Source: an uncultured Oscillospiraceae bacterium (GTDB taxonomy: Bacteria; Bacillota; Clostridia; Oscillospirales; Acutalibacteraceae). From it: a stretch of DNA of 34,168 nt. The notes below the pieces were generated by a model. The model had not been told where the DNA came from, did no database searches, and worked only from the letters and a program-made list of their open reading frames with translations. Positions 15,590-22,526 of this stretch are shown piece after piece (positions within the stretch are counted from its first letter, which is position 1; each line of letters opens with the position of its first letter). The stretch lies in assembly GCA_900544375.1 (NCBI GenBank), contig UQUZ01000028.1, positions 1 to 34,168 of the forward strand, given 5' to 3'. Position numbers and translations under genes: made by a program.

Positions 15590-16784
15590 GAGTAACCTCA
15601 AAAAAGTATCATTGCTTTTAAGAAAAAAATCTACGTCCTATTTAAAGGTTTCGTTTGTCATTTTTGTTATATCGCTTGTTATCGTGGCGTCTATTTCTGT
15701 TGTGGGGATATCGCAGTACGCTAACCTTCAGCAGGAGTTTATCAAAAATGATAATACACATATCATTTGTGTGGGCGGTATTGAATTCGGGAATCGATAT
15801 GACAGTTTGACGATGAAGGATCGTGAGATCATTGATCATATCATTCAATCCAATTTTCCCGATACGGAGTTTGAACTGATCGTACAGTCACGCATCCCGA
15901 ATGGTATATCAGACAAAGAAGGAAATCATTTTAGCCTTTCTGTGATCGGAAACGACTGCGCCAAATGGCTGAAACTTGATCGGATGGAGGATGATACAAT
16001 TTATTCCGCAGATTCCAGTGAGAATCTACCTGTTGTGCTTACCCTTGAATTACCGGTGATCAAAAGCGAAGGCGGCGGTATGGTAGCAGACCGTTATGTG
16101 GATTATCAAGTATCTTTCAGCAATCAAGCTGGCCAAAGGAATATTTTTGAAACCTATGATCGTTCTCCAGGCAAACATTACTATATTAACTATAATACAT
16201 ATATAAATATAAAATCTGTTATGTACCAGACCACGAAGGAACAGTTAAAAGCGGAAGATACCATTGACAATATTTTTGTGTATGTAACGGAAATGCAGAA
16301 TGTTGAAAAGGTTGCTGGTTTGTTAAACGGGAAGGGATACGCGACGGATTATACGTTGAAAGCATTTGAGTCGCTTGATCAAACAGTTCAGTCGCTGATT
16401 CAGATAGGCGCTGTTTTGATCATTGCCATTTTCATTTTTACCTGTGTAAATTTAATCCTTTCCTTCGACTCCTATATAAAACTGCAGAAAAAGGATATTG
16501 CGATTCTCAAACATCTGGGGTACAGGGACTCAGACATTCAAAAAGTATATCGAAAAAATATCTCCGGTATTTTTTTGAAATTGGGAATCGGCGTCACAGT
16601 ATATACGGCTGTTATTGGAATATTGTTGGTGAATATCAGCAAGTGGTTCTATTTAATCGGGGTGATCGCCGCGCTTGATGTGGCCTTGCTGCTGGTTCTA
16701 ACGGTGATTTTAAGGTGTGTATTAAACAAATATGTCAAAAAAGGAATGCTGGAGCTGATGAAGGTCGACAAAGCGTTTGAGTAA
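15582..16784 (+). CDS. FtsX/MacB-like ABC transporter permease
   Basis: A 400-residue permease with four membrane segments: about 21-44, then a 220-residue extracytoplasmic domain, then about 272-296, 328-352 and 355-380. This is the one-plus-three topology of FtsX/MacB permeases. The motif KDIAILKHLGYRDSDIQKVY after TM2 is the typical cytosolic coupling segment of that family. It starts at TTG 15582, 8 nt after GGAGG, inside the ATPase gene. Such transporters act on substrates outside the membrane (antimicrobial peptides, lipoproteins, wall enzymes). The substrate here may be the co-encoded secreted protein or lipoprotein. Confidence 0.85.
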   Translation: MNKSNLKKVSLLLRKKSTSYLKVSFVIFVISLVIVASISVVGISQYANLQQEFIKNDNTHIICVGGIEFGNRYDSLTMKDREIIDHIIQSNFPDTEFELIVQSRIPNGISDKEGNHFSLSVIGNDCAKWLKLDRMEDDTIYSADSSENLPVVLTLELPVIKSEGGGMVADRYVDYQVSFSNQAGQRNIFETYDRSPGKHYYINYNTYINIKSVMYQTTKEQLKAEDTIDNIFVYVTEMQNVEKVAGLLNGKGYATDYTLKAFESLDQTVQSLIQIGAVLIIAIFIFTCVNLILSFDSYIKLQKKDIAILKHLGYRDSDIQKVYRKNISGIFLKLGIGVTVYTAVIGILLVNISKWFYLIGVIAALDVALLLVLTVILRCVLNKYVKKGMLELMKVDKAFE

Positions 16785-16828
16785 CATTCAGCGCTTTGCT
16801 AAAAAGTAACAGGGCATGGAAAAAATGC

Positions 16829-16857
16829 TTGACATCCCCTTTGCCATATGATATAGT
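16829..16857 (+). promoter_or_regulatory. Promoter of the T-box/trpB transcript
   Basis: A perfect TTGACA (16829-16834), a 17-bp spacer and TATAGT (16852-16857). The transcript would start near 16864, at the 5' edge of the T-box leader. Confidence 0.85.
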
Positions 16858-16869
16858 TTTTTCAATATA

Positions 16870-17158
16870 TTACGAAAACCGCTGATTGAGAGTAGTAGCA
16901 TACCACACCGCTTTTCAGAGAGCCGCGCATTGGTGCGAGCGTGGCAGGCAGGCGTTATGTGAATGGACTCATGAGGGCGGCCCGAAAGGCGCAGAGCCGA
17001 GTAGTTGCCGCCGGGAGACCCCATCCGTTACCAAGGGGGCGCGCATGATGGTGCGCGAAGCGAGCGGGCGCTTTTGGAGCGCCAATTTGGGTGGTACCGC
17101 AGGAGTCTATTTGTTTATAACTCTTGTCCCTTACAATCGTAGGGGACAAGAGTTTTTT
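16870..17158 (+). promoter_or_regulatory. Tryptophan-specific T-box leader
   Basis: T-box leaders read the charging state of a tRNA and choose antitermination or termination. The conserved T-box sequence GGGTGGTACCGC is at 17089-17100, with the UGGU bulge that pairs with the tRNA 3' end. In the stem I specifier region, GAATGGACTC (16961-16970) places TGG (16964-16966) as specifier, so the tRNA is tRNA-Trp. GAGAGTAGTAGC and CAGAGAGCCG upstream match the usual stem I elements. The intrinsic terminator stem is 17120-17130 with 17143-17153, followed by six T. Uncharged tRNA-Trp would permit transcription of the downstream trpB-type gene, so specifier and target agree. Confidence 0.93.
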
Positions 17159-17185
17159 ATTTTATTTGAGAAAGGGGCAACAATC

Positions 17186-18562
17186 ATGTCAAAGCACGTA
17201 CCGTACCGCATCTATCTGCCGGAAGAGAGGATTCCGCGGCAGTGGTATAACCTGCGCGCGGATATGAAGGAGCAGCCCGCTCCGTTTTTGAACCCGGGGA
17301 CCATGCAGCCCCTGAAGCTCGAAGAATTATATCCGATTTTCTGCGAGGAGCTTGCGCAGCAGGAGTTTGACTCTACAAACCGGTATATTGATATTCCGGA
17401 GGAGATCGTGGAATATTACAAGACCTTCCGTCCCTCTCCGCTCATCCGTGCCTATAATTTGGAGAAAGAGCTGGGCACGCCCGCGAAAATCTACTGTAAA
17501 TTTGAAGGCAACAACACCTCCGGCAGCCATAAGCTCAATTCCGCCATCGCGCAGGCCTATTATGCCAAAAAGCAGGGCCTTCAAGGCCTCACTACGGAGA
17601 CGGGGGCCGGCCAGTGGGGCACGGCGCTCTCCATGGCGTGCGCATATTTCCACATTCCGTTGACCGTTTATATGGTCAAAACGAGCTTTAATCAGAAGCC
17701 CTACCGCAAGTCGATCATTGAAACCTTCGGCGCGGAAATCATTCCCAGCCCGAGCGATACGACCAAGGTCGGGCGTGAAATCCTCCAAAAATTCCCCGAT
17801 ACGGGCGGTTCGCTCGGCTGCGCGATCTCCGAAGCGGTGGAAAAGGCCGTTTCAACGCCCGGCACGCGCTATGTGCTCGGCTCGGTGCTCAACCAGGTGC
17901 TCCTGCACCAGTCCGTGATCGGCCTGGAGGCGAAACAGGCCATGGCGCTCTATGACGAGTACCCGGATATCGTCATCGGCTGCGCGGGCGGTGGCTCGAA
18001 CCTTGGCGGCCTGATCGCACCCTTTATGCAGGACCGGCTGACCGGCAAAGCGAACCCCTATTTCATCGCCGTGGAGCCGGCCTCCTGCCCATCGATGACG
18101 CGCGGCAGATATGCCTATGATTTCTGTGATACCGGTAAGGTTACGCCGCTGGCCAAGATGTACACGCTTGGCTGCGAATTCCAGCCTTCCCCCAACCACG
18201 CGGGCGGGCTGCGCTACCACGGCATGTCGCCGATCCTGTCAAAGCTCTATCACGACGGCTTCCTGGACGAAGCGCGCGCCGTGGAGCAGACTAAGGTGTT
18301 TGACGCGGCGATCCGCTTTTCCCGCTGCGAGGGTATCCTGCCCGCGCCGGAATCCTCCCATGCCATTTATGCGGCGATCGAGGAAGCCCTCAAATGCAAA
18401 GCCTCCGGTGAGGCCAAGACGATCCTCTTCGGCCTGACGGGCACCGGCTATTTCGATATGGCCGCTTACGCCTCTTATTTTGACCGGACGATGAGCGATT
18501 CCATCCCGACCGACGAACAGCTTGAAAAAGGCTTTCAGGGCCTCCCGAAGGTAGCGGAATAA
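17186..18562 (+). CDS. trpB: Tryptophan synthase beta chain, TrpB2 type
   Basis: A PLP enzyme of 458 residues, longer than TrpB1 (about 400) and matching the TrpB2 subgroup that usually acts without TrpA. It condenses indole with L-serine (or O-phosphoserine in some relatives) to make tryptophan. The PLP lysine is K116 in NNTSGSHKLNSA, the phosphate loop is GCAGGGSNLGG, and ETGAGQWG matches the catalytic-glutamate region. The start is ATG 17186 after AAAGGGG; the frame is open upstream through the T-box, which cannot be coding. No other trp gene is adjacent, pointing to indole salvage under tRNA-Trp control. Confidence 0.93.
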   Translation: MSKHVPYRIYLPEERIPRQWYNLRADMKEQPAPFLNPGTMQPLKLEELYPIFCEELAQQEFDSTNRYIDIPEEIVEYYKTFRPSPLIRAYNLEKELGTPAKIYCKFEGNNTSGSHKLNSAIAQAYYAKKQGLQGLTTETGAGQWGTALSMACAYFHIPLTVYMVKTSFNQKPYRKSIIETFGAEIIPSPSDTTKVGREILQKFPDTGGSLGCAISEAVEKAVSTPGTRYVLGSVLNQVLLHQSVIGLEAKQAMALYDEYPDIVIGCAGGGSNLGGLIAPFMQDRLTGKANPYFIAVEPASCPSMTRGRYAYDFCDTGKVTPLAKMYTLGCEFQPSPNHAGGLRYHGMSPILSKLYHDGFLDEARAVEQTKVFDAAIRFSRCEGILPAPESSHAIYAAIEEALKCKASGEAKTILFGLTGTGYFDMAAYASYFDRTMSDSIPTDEQLEKGFQGLPKVAE

Positions 18563-18605
18563 TCGGTTATGAATTTTATTGTTACCGCATAGTTTATGAA
18601 AAAGC

Positions 18606-18647
18606 ATCCTGTATCCGGAATGGGGCTTCGGATACAGGATTTTTTTT
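18606..18647 (+). terminator. Rho-independent terminator after trpB
   Basis: ATCCTGTATCCG (18606-18617) pairs perfectly with CGGATACAGGAT (18629-18640), followed by a run of eight T. Confidence 0.93.
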
Positions 18648-18779
18648 GAATCGAAAAAAGTTTTCAGACCGCCGTGTTATTGACGGAAACGCTTTCATAT
18701 GTTACGATTCTGTAGAATCCTGTCGTCCGGCCCACCGGACGATTGTATATTATTTTGAAAAACCGTTTTCGATTCAAAA
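18644..18779. repeat. 14-bp inverted repeat bracketing the operon promoter, with inner hairpin
   Basis: TTTTGAATCGAAAA at 18644-18657 and its exact reverse complement TTTTCGATTCAAAA at 18766-18779 flank the promoter and cre-like site. Between them, TCGTCCGG (18723-18730) and CCGGACGA (18735-18742) form a perfect 8-bp stem-loop in the expected 5' leader. Function is unknown; a paired operator is possible. Confidence 0.55.
18680..18708 (+). promoter_or_regulatory. Promoter with cre-like catabolite site
   Basis: TTGACG (18680-18685), a 17-bp spacer and TACGAT (18703-18708) form the promoter. The sequence CGGAAACGCTTTCA (18684-18697) matches the CcpA cre consensus TGNAARCGNWWWCA at all but the first position and lies between the two boxes, where CcpA binding would repress. 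It heads the ATC-hydrolase/symporter/M20 operon. Confidence 0.55.
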
Positions 18780-18814
18780 TTTGGGAACGGCAGGGGAGAA
18801 AGGAAGAAGATAGG

Positions 18815-19312
18815 ATGAGCAAAGTTAAAAATGAGGCTACGATCAAAAATCCGATCGTCAAGGCCGTGCGCGAGCAGTTGGAGCATCGGGCTTTATGGCT
18901 GTATCTACTCTGCGACGAGGCGGGCAAGCGCGGCCTTTCGTGGGAGGATTTCGGCTCCGCGGCAGTCAAGCGCTGCGGCCTGTATCAGGGTGCGGGCCTT
19001 GTGAAAAAGGGCGGCACGCAAAGCCTGAAGGGGCTGCGCAAAACGCTGTTTACCAAACCGGCGCAGTGGATGTTTGAAATGGACGTCAAGGAATGCACGG
19101 ACGACTTGCTGGCGATTGATTTTCACTATTGCCCGCTGGTGAAGGCCTGGCAGAAGCAGGGTTGCTCAGATGAAGAGATCGCCCTGCTGTGCGATATCGC
19201 CATGTGCGGCGATCACGGCATCGGCGAAGCCTACGGCTGCGAGCTGGAGCTGCCGCAGTGCATCGCAAAGGGCGATCCGATCTGCGCGCTGCGCTATGTG
19301 CGGAAAAAGTAA
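18815..19312 (+). CDS. ATC-hydrolase-family protein (L-2-amino-thiazoline-4-carboxylate hydrolase-like)
   Basis: A 165-residue soluble protein resembling the ATC_hydrolase family. The typical C-terminal half is visible: FHYCPLVKAWQKQGCSD, LCDIAMCGDHGIGEAYG and AKGDPICALRYVRK, with conserved Cys, His and Asp. The founding activity opens L-2-amino-delta2-thiazoline-4-carboxylate to an N-carbamoyl-cysteine, but most clostridial members are uncharacterised. ATG 18815 follows AGAAAGGA; the upstream in-frame ATG at 18743 has no site and lies in the leader hairpin. It is first in an operon with a symporter and an M20 peptidase. Family call fairly sure, reaction here unproven. Confidence 0.7.
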   Translation: MSKVKNEATIKNPIVKAVREQLEHRALWLYLLCDEAGKRGLSWEDFGSAAVKRCGLYQGAGLVKKGGTQSLKGLRKTLFTKPAQWMFEMDVKECTDDLLAIDFHYCPLVKAWQKQGCSDEEIALLCDIAMCGDHGIGEAYGCELELPQCIAKGDPICALRYVRKK

Positions 19313-19347
19313 GGGATTAAGGAAGAAGGAAAGGAAAAAGCACACCT

Positions 19348-20751
19348 ATGAATCAAATCAAAAAAGTATCGAAGAAGATCATCCTCGCTTACTGTATTCC
19401 GCAGTTTGCTGTGGGCCTGTTTACGGCGATGATCTCCAATTATCTGCTCTATTTTTACCAGCCCTCGAAGGAGTCCGGCATCCCAACGCTGATCACGCAG
19501 GGCGTCGTGGTGCTCGGCATCCTCACCTTTATCGGCTTTGTCAAGGCTGTCGGCCATATCATCGACGCGGTGACGGACCCGCTGGTTGCGAACCTGAGCG
19601 ACAAAAGCCGCAACAAAAAGGGCCGCCGCATTCCGTTCATGAAATATGCCGCCATCCCCTTCGGCCTTTCAGCGTTGCTCATTTTCTGCGCGCCGCAGAA
19701 TACGCCCGGCCTTGTCAACAACATCTGGGTGGCGGTGTTCATCTGGGCATATTTCGTGTTTTATACGCTTTATATGATCCCGCATAACGCGCTGCTGCCG
19801 GAGATGATCACGGATACTAAGGAGCGCGTTAATGTTTACACCTTCAACTCCCTATTCTTTGTCACGGGCAGCGCGCTGGGCTATGTGACCCCGGCGCTCG
19901 TCGGCATGTTTAAAAACGCGGGGTTGGATGTGCTGCTGGCCTGGCGCGCGACGTTCGCGATTTTCACGGTGGTCGGCATCATCCTGCTGCTGATCCCGGC
20001 TGTTATGATTAAGGAGAGGGAATACGTCAATTCCGTGCGCCCGACCGTGTCTCTCATGCAGTCCTTAAAGCATGCGTTCAGCAACAAGCACTTCCGCTGG
20101 GTCACCCTCGGCCAATTGCTGGAGGGCACGGCGATGTCCTTCTTCCAGTCCTGCATTATGTATTATGTGACAAGCCTGATGGGCCTGCCGGAAACAGCCT
20201 CCGTCGCGATCCTCGCGATTTCCATTGTCGGCTCCCTGTGCCTGTATCCGCTCATCAGCAAATGGGGCAAAAAGTCCGGCAAGCGCAAGCCGATTATCTG
20301 GGGCTGCGTGGTGTTTACCATTGCGGAGTTCATTATCTGCTTTGGCGCGGATATGCCCGGCCCGGCGATGGTAAAGGCCTGCGGCCTCGCCCTCTTCGTC
20401 TCCTTCCCGTTTGCGGTGCTCAACATCCTGCCCGGCTCCATGATGGCGGACGTCATCCAGTATGACACCCTGATCACCGGCATCAACCAGGAGGGCATTT
20501 TCAGCGCGGCGCGCTCTTTCATCACCAAGCTCGGCACCTCCCTTGCGATCATGATCGTGCCGTCGCTGACGGTGATCGGCGCTGCGGCGGGCGAAAACAT
20601 TGGCCGGACGGGCCTAAAGGTCACGGCGCTTGTCGGCGGCCTGTTCTGCCTGGGTGCGGTGATCGCTTTCATCAAATACCGTGAGGACGAGGTGCTCGGC
20701 CTGATCCGCCAGAAAGGGGAGAAGCAGGAGAAGGAGGCGGTGCGGAAATGA
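19348..20751 (+). CDS. GPH-family (MFS_2) cation symporter
   Basis: A 467-residue polytopic membrane protein with about 12 hydrophobic segments. The first loop region DAVTDPLVANLSDKSRNKKGRR is the hallmark of the glycoside-pentoside-hexuronide:cation symporter family (melibiose carrier group). Relatives import sugars, glycosides or sulfonates with Na+ or H+. The gene lies 35 bp after the ATC-hydrolase-like gene and its stop overlaps the M20 start (ATGA). The shared operon suggests it imports the substrate that the two hydrolases act on. The substrate cannot be read from sequence. Confidence 0.88.
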   Translation: MNQIKKVSKKIILAYCIPQFAVGLFTAMISNYLLYFYQPSKESGIPTLITQGVVVLGILTFIGFVKAVGHIIDAVTDPLVANLSDKSRNKKGRRIPFMKYAAIPFGLSALLIFCAPQNTPGLVNNIWVAVFIWAYFVFYTLYMIPHNALLPEMITDTKERVNVYTFNSLFFVTGSALGYVTPALVGMFKNAGLDVLLAWRATFAIFTVVGIILLLIPAVMIKEREYVNSVRPTVSLMQSLKHAFSNKHFRWVTLGQLLEGTAMSFFQSCIMYYVTSLMGLPETASVAILAISIVGSLCLYPLISKWGKKSGKRKPIIWGCVVFTIAEFIICFGADMPGPAMVKACGLALFVSFPFAVLNILPGSMMADVIQYDTLITGINQEGIFSAARSFITKLGTSLAIMIVPSLTVIGAAAGENIGRTGLKVTALVGGLFCLGAVIAFIKYREDEVLGLIRQKGEKQEKEAVRK

Positions 20752-22199
20752 CCGCCCTCTATATTTTTCTCGTCATTCTGGCCGTGTTGCTGCTACTGTT
20801 TGCCGTTTTAGCGCTTAATGCCGTGCGCGCCAAACAGCGCGGGCGCAGGCTCGCGCCGCAGCCCGATTATTACAGCGAAGCAGAGCTTGCGCAGCATGCG
20901 GAGAGGCTGGCCCAAATGATCCGCTGCGAAACGGTTTCCTGCCGCGAAAGCTTTGACGATACGGAATTTAAAAAATTGCGCGACACCGTGCGGGAATTGT
21001 TTCCGCTCTTCCATGAAAAGGCGCAGTTTATGACGTTCAGCGACGACTGCTGGGTCTACAAGCTGCCCGGCAAAGACCAAAGCCGCAATATGATGGTGAT
21101 GTCCCACCACGACGTGGTCGCGGGCACGGGGGAGTGGAAGCACCCGCCATTTGCCGCGGAGATCGCGGACGGTAAGCTCTGGGGCCGCGGCACAGTGGAT
21201 ACGAAAACGCCGCTGTTCGCGGAATTTACGGCTTTTGAGGAGCTGCTGGGGGAGGGCTTCGAGCCGCCCTGCAACCTGTGGCTCGCCTCCTCCCACAATG
21301 AGGAGATCGGCGGCGACGGCATCCCGCTGGCGCTGGAGTATTTTAAAAAACAGGGCATTGAATTCGAGCTGATCCTCGACGAGGGCGGCGCGGTCATCGC
21401 TGCGCCGATGCCAGGTATCTCCTGCAAGTGCGCGATGCTCGCCGTGCATGAAAAGGGCCGCCACCTGCTCAAGTGCACGGCGGGGGAGGGCGCGAGCCAC
21501 ACGGGCCTTGCGCCGAAAACCGATACGCCCGTGGTGCGCATGGCAAAATTCATTGCAGAGGTATCGGAGAAAAAACCGTTTATCCGCCGGATTTATCCGC
21601 AGGTGCGGGCCATGTTTGAGGGCCTTTGCCCCTATATGGCCTTCCCGATGCGGCTGATCTTTGCAAACCTCTGGCTGTTCGCCCCGCTGCTGAAAACGCT
21701 CATGCCCAAAATCAACCCCATGGCGGGCGCGATGCTTGGCACGATGTGCTCCTTCAACACGATCAATGGCGGCAAATACGGCAGCGTCCAGGCAAAAACC
21801 GTGGAGGCAGGCGCGTACCTGCGCTGCATTGACGACAAGGATCTGGCGCAGGATATCGCCGCCTTCCGCACGATCGCGGAGAAATACGGCGTTGAGGTGA
21901 CGGACGGGGAGGGCAACGAATACCATGCCCCCGCCGATTTGGGCAAACCCGCCTATGATTATGTGCGGGAGTGCGTGGCGGATGTTTTTCCGCACGTGGC
22001 CTGCGCGCCCTTTATTCTGCCTGCGGGCACGGACGCGCGCTGGCTGACGGATGTGTGCCAATGCGTCATCCGTTTTGCGCCGATCGACATTGACCCGCAG
22101 CAGTTTGCAAGCGTCCACAGCCCGGATGAGAATATTGATATTAAGGCGGTTGGAAACGCCATCGCGTTTTATAAACGGCTTCTTCGGGAGTACCATTGA
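20748..22199 (+). CDS. M20-family metallopeptidase with N-terminal membrane anchor
   Basis: A 483-residue M20 zinc hydrolase. A hydrophobic N-terminal helix (about residues 3-25) may anchor it. Metal and catalytic motifs are MSHHDVV, GRGTVDTK (bridging Asp) and HNEEIGGDG (general base Glu and metal ligand), with a late zinc histidine likely in FASVHSPDENI. Family members are carboxypeptidases, dipeptidases, aminoacylases or N-carbamoyl amino acid hydrolases; the overall form is like the PM20D1/carboxypeptidase S group. The ATG overlaps the symporter stop. With an ATC-hydrolase-like protein in the same operon, cleavage of an N-acyl or N-carbamoyl amino acid is a fair guess. Confidence 0.88.
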   Translation: MTALYIFLVILAVLLLLFAVLALNAVRAKQRGRRLAPQPDYYSEAELAQHAERLAQMIRCETVSCRESFDDTEFKKLRDTVRELFPLFHEKAQFMTFSDDCWVYKLPGKDQSRNMMVMSHHDVVAGTGEWKHPPFAAEIADGKLWGRGTVDTKTPLFAEFTAFEELLGEGFEPPCNLWLASSHNEEIGGDGIPLALEYFKKQGIEFELILDEGGAVIAAPMPGISCKCAMLAVHEKGRHLLKCTAGEGASHTGLAPKTDTPVVRMAKFIAEVSEKKPFIRRIYPQVRAMFEGLCPYMAFPMRLIFANLWLFAPLLKTLMPKINPMAGAMLGTMCSFNTINGGKYGSVQAKTVEAGAYLRCIDDKDLAQDIAAFRTIAEKYGVEVTDGEGNEYHAPADLGKPAYDYVRECVADVFPHVACAPFILPAGTDARWLTDVCQCVIRFAPIDIDPQQFASVHSPDENIDIKAVGNAIAFYKRLLREYH

Positions 22200-22234
22200 A
22201 CCCATTCTCCGATTCCTGGAGGCTATCAAATCTG

Positions 22235-22281
22235 AAACAGCGCCGGTGCGGTTATGCTGCCGCAACGGCGCTGTTTGTTTT
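22235..22281 (+). terminator. Rho-independent terminator after the M20 operon
   Basis: AAACAGCGCCG (22235-22245) pairs with CGGCGCTGTTT (22266-22276). An inner TGCGG/CCGCA pair extends the stem; GTTTTAT follows. Confidence 0.85.
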
Positions 22282-22365
22282 ATGCTCCCATTGTTTCAAC
22301 AGGGATTGCGGCATAGTAGGCCGTATCGGATATTCCTCAAGCTATTGTGTTTTGCAGCGCAATAT

Positions 22366-22453
22366 GATAGCATCAGTGAACAAGGGAAAATAACGCCGCC
22401 CATGATGCGGCCATGGGCTGAAAACCGCTGCTGCCCCTGTTCACGGATGCTAT
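22366..22453 (+). ncRNA. Structured intergenic element of unknown class
   Basis: A long imperfect hairpin: TAGCATC (22368-22374) with GATGCTA (22446-22452), GTGAACA (22376-22382) with TGTTCAC (22438-22444), and GGG (22384-22386) with CCC (22434-22436), separated by single mismatches. Inside, CCCATG and CATGGG form a smaller hairpin, leaving GGGAAAATAACGCCG and CTGAAAACCGCTGCTGCC as junction strands. There is no T-tract, so it is not a terminator. GGGAA...TGAAAA...GCTGCCCC loosely recalls the cobalamin riboswitch core, but I cannot confirm a class. It lies about 75 bp before the araC-type gene. No gene is visible in 22282-22526. Confidence 0.4.
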
Positions 22454-22526
22454 GAATATTAGAAATAGATCCGCTATTGCAACCACGGCACATTAAAATC
22501 AGAAAAGGATTATCAGGTGGAGCCAA

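Noticed and set aside
13477..16784. Cassette considered as a lactococcin 972-type bacteriocin locus
   Set aside because: The secreted protein is longer and does not show that family's sequence, and the permease is a 400-residue FtsX-like protein rather than the large immunity-type membrane protein; only the general layout is similar.
16769..16798. CAAAGCG/CGCTTTG inverted repeat at the permease stop
   Set aside because: A 7-bp stem with a 16-nt loop and no T-tract on either strand is too weak to call a terminator.
16886..17185. N-terminal extension of the TrpB2 frame by 100 codons
   Set aside because: The stretch is the T-box leader with its terminator; the ribosome site and family alignment place the start at 17186.
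20808..22265. A 485-codon open frame on the minus strand
   Set aside because: It is antisense to the M20 peptidase, whose zinc motifs are intact; the His/Arg-rich product is typical of a shadow frame in GC-rich coding DNA.
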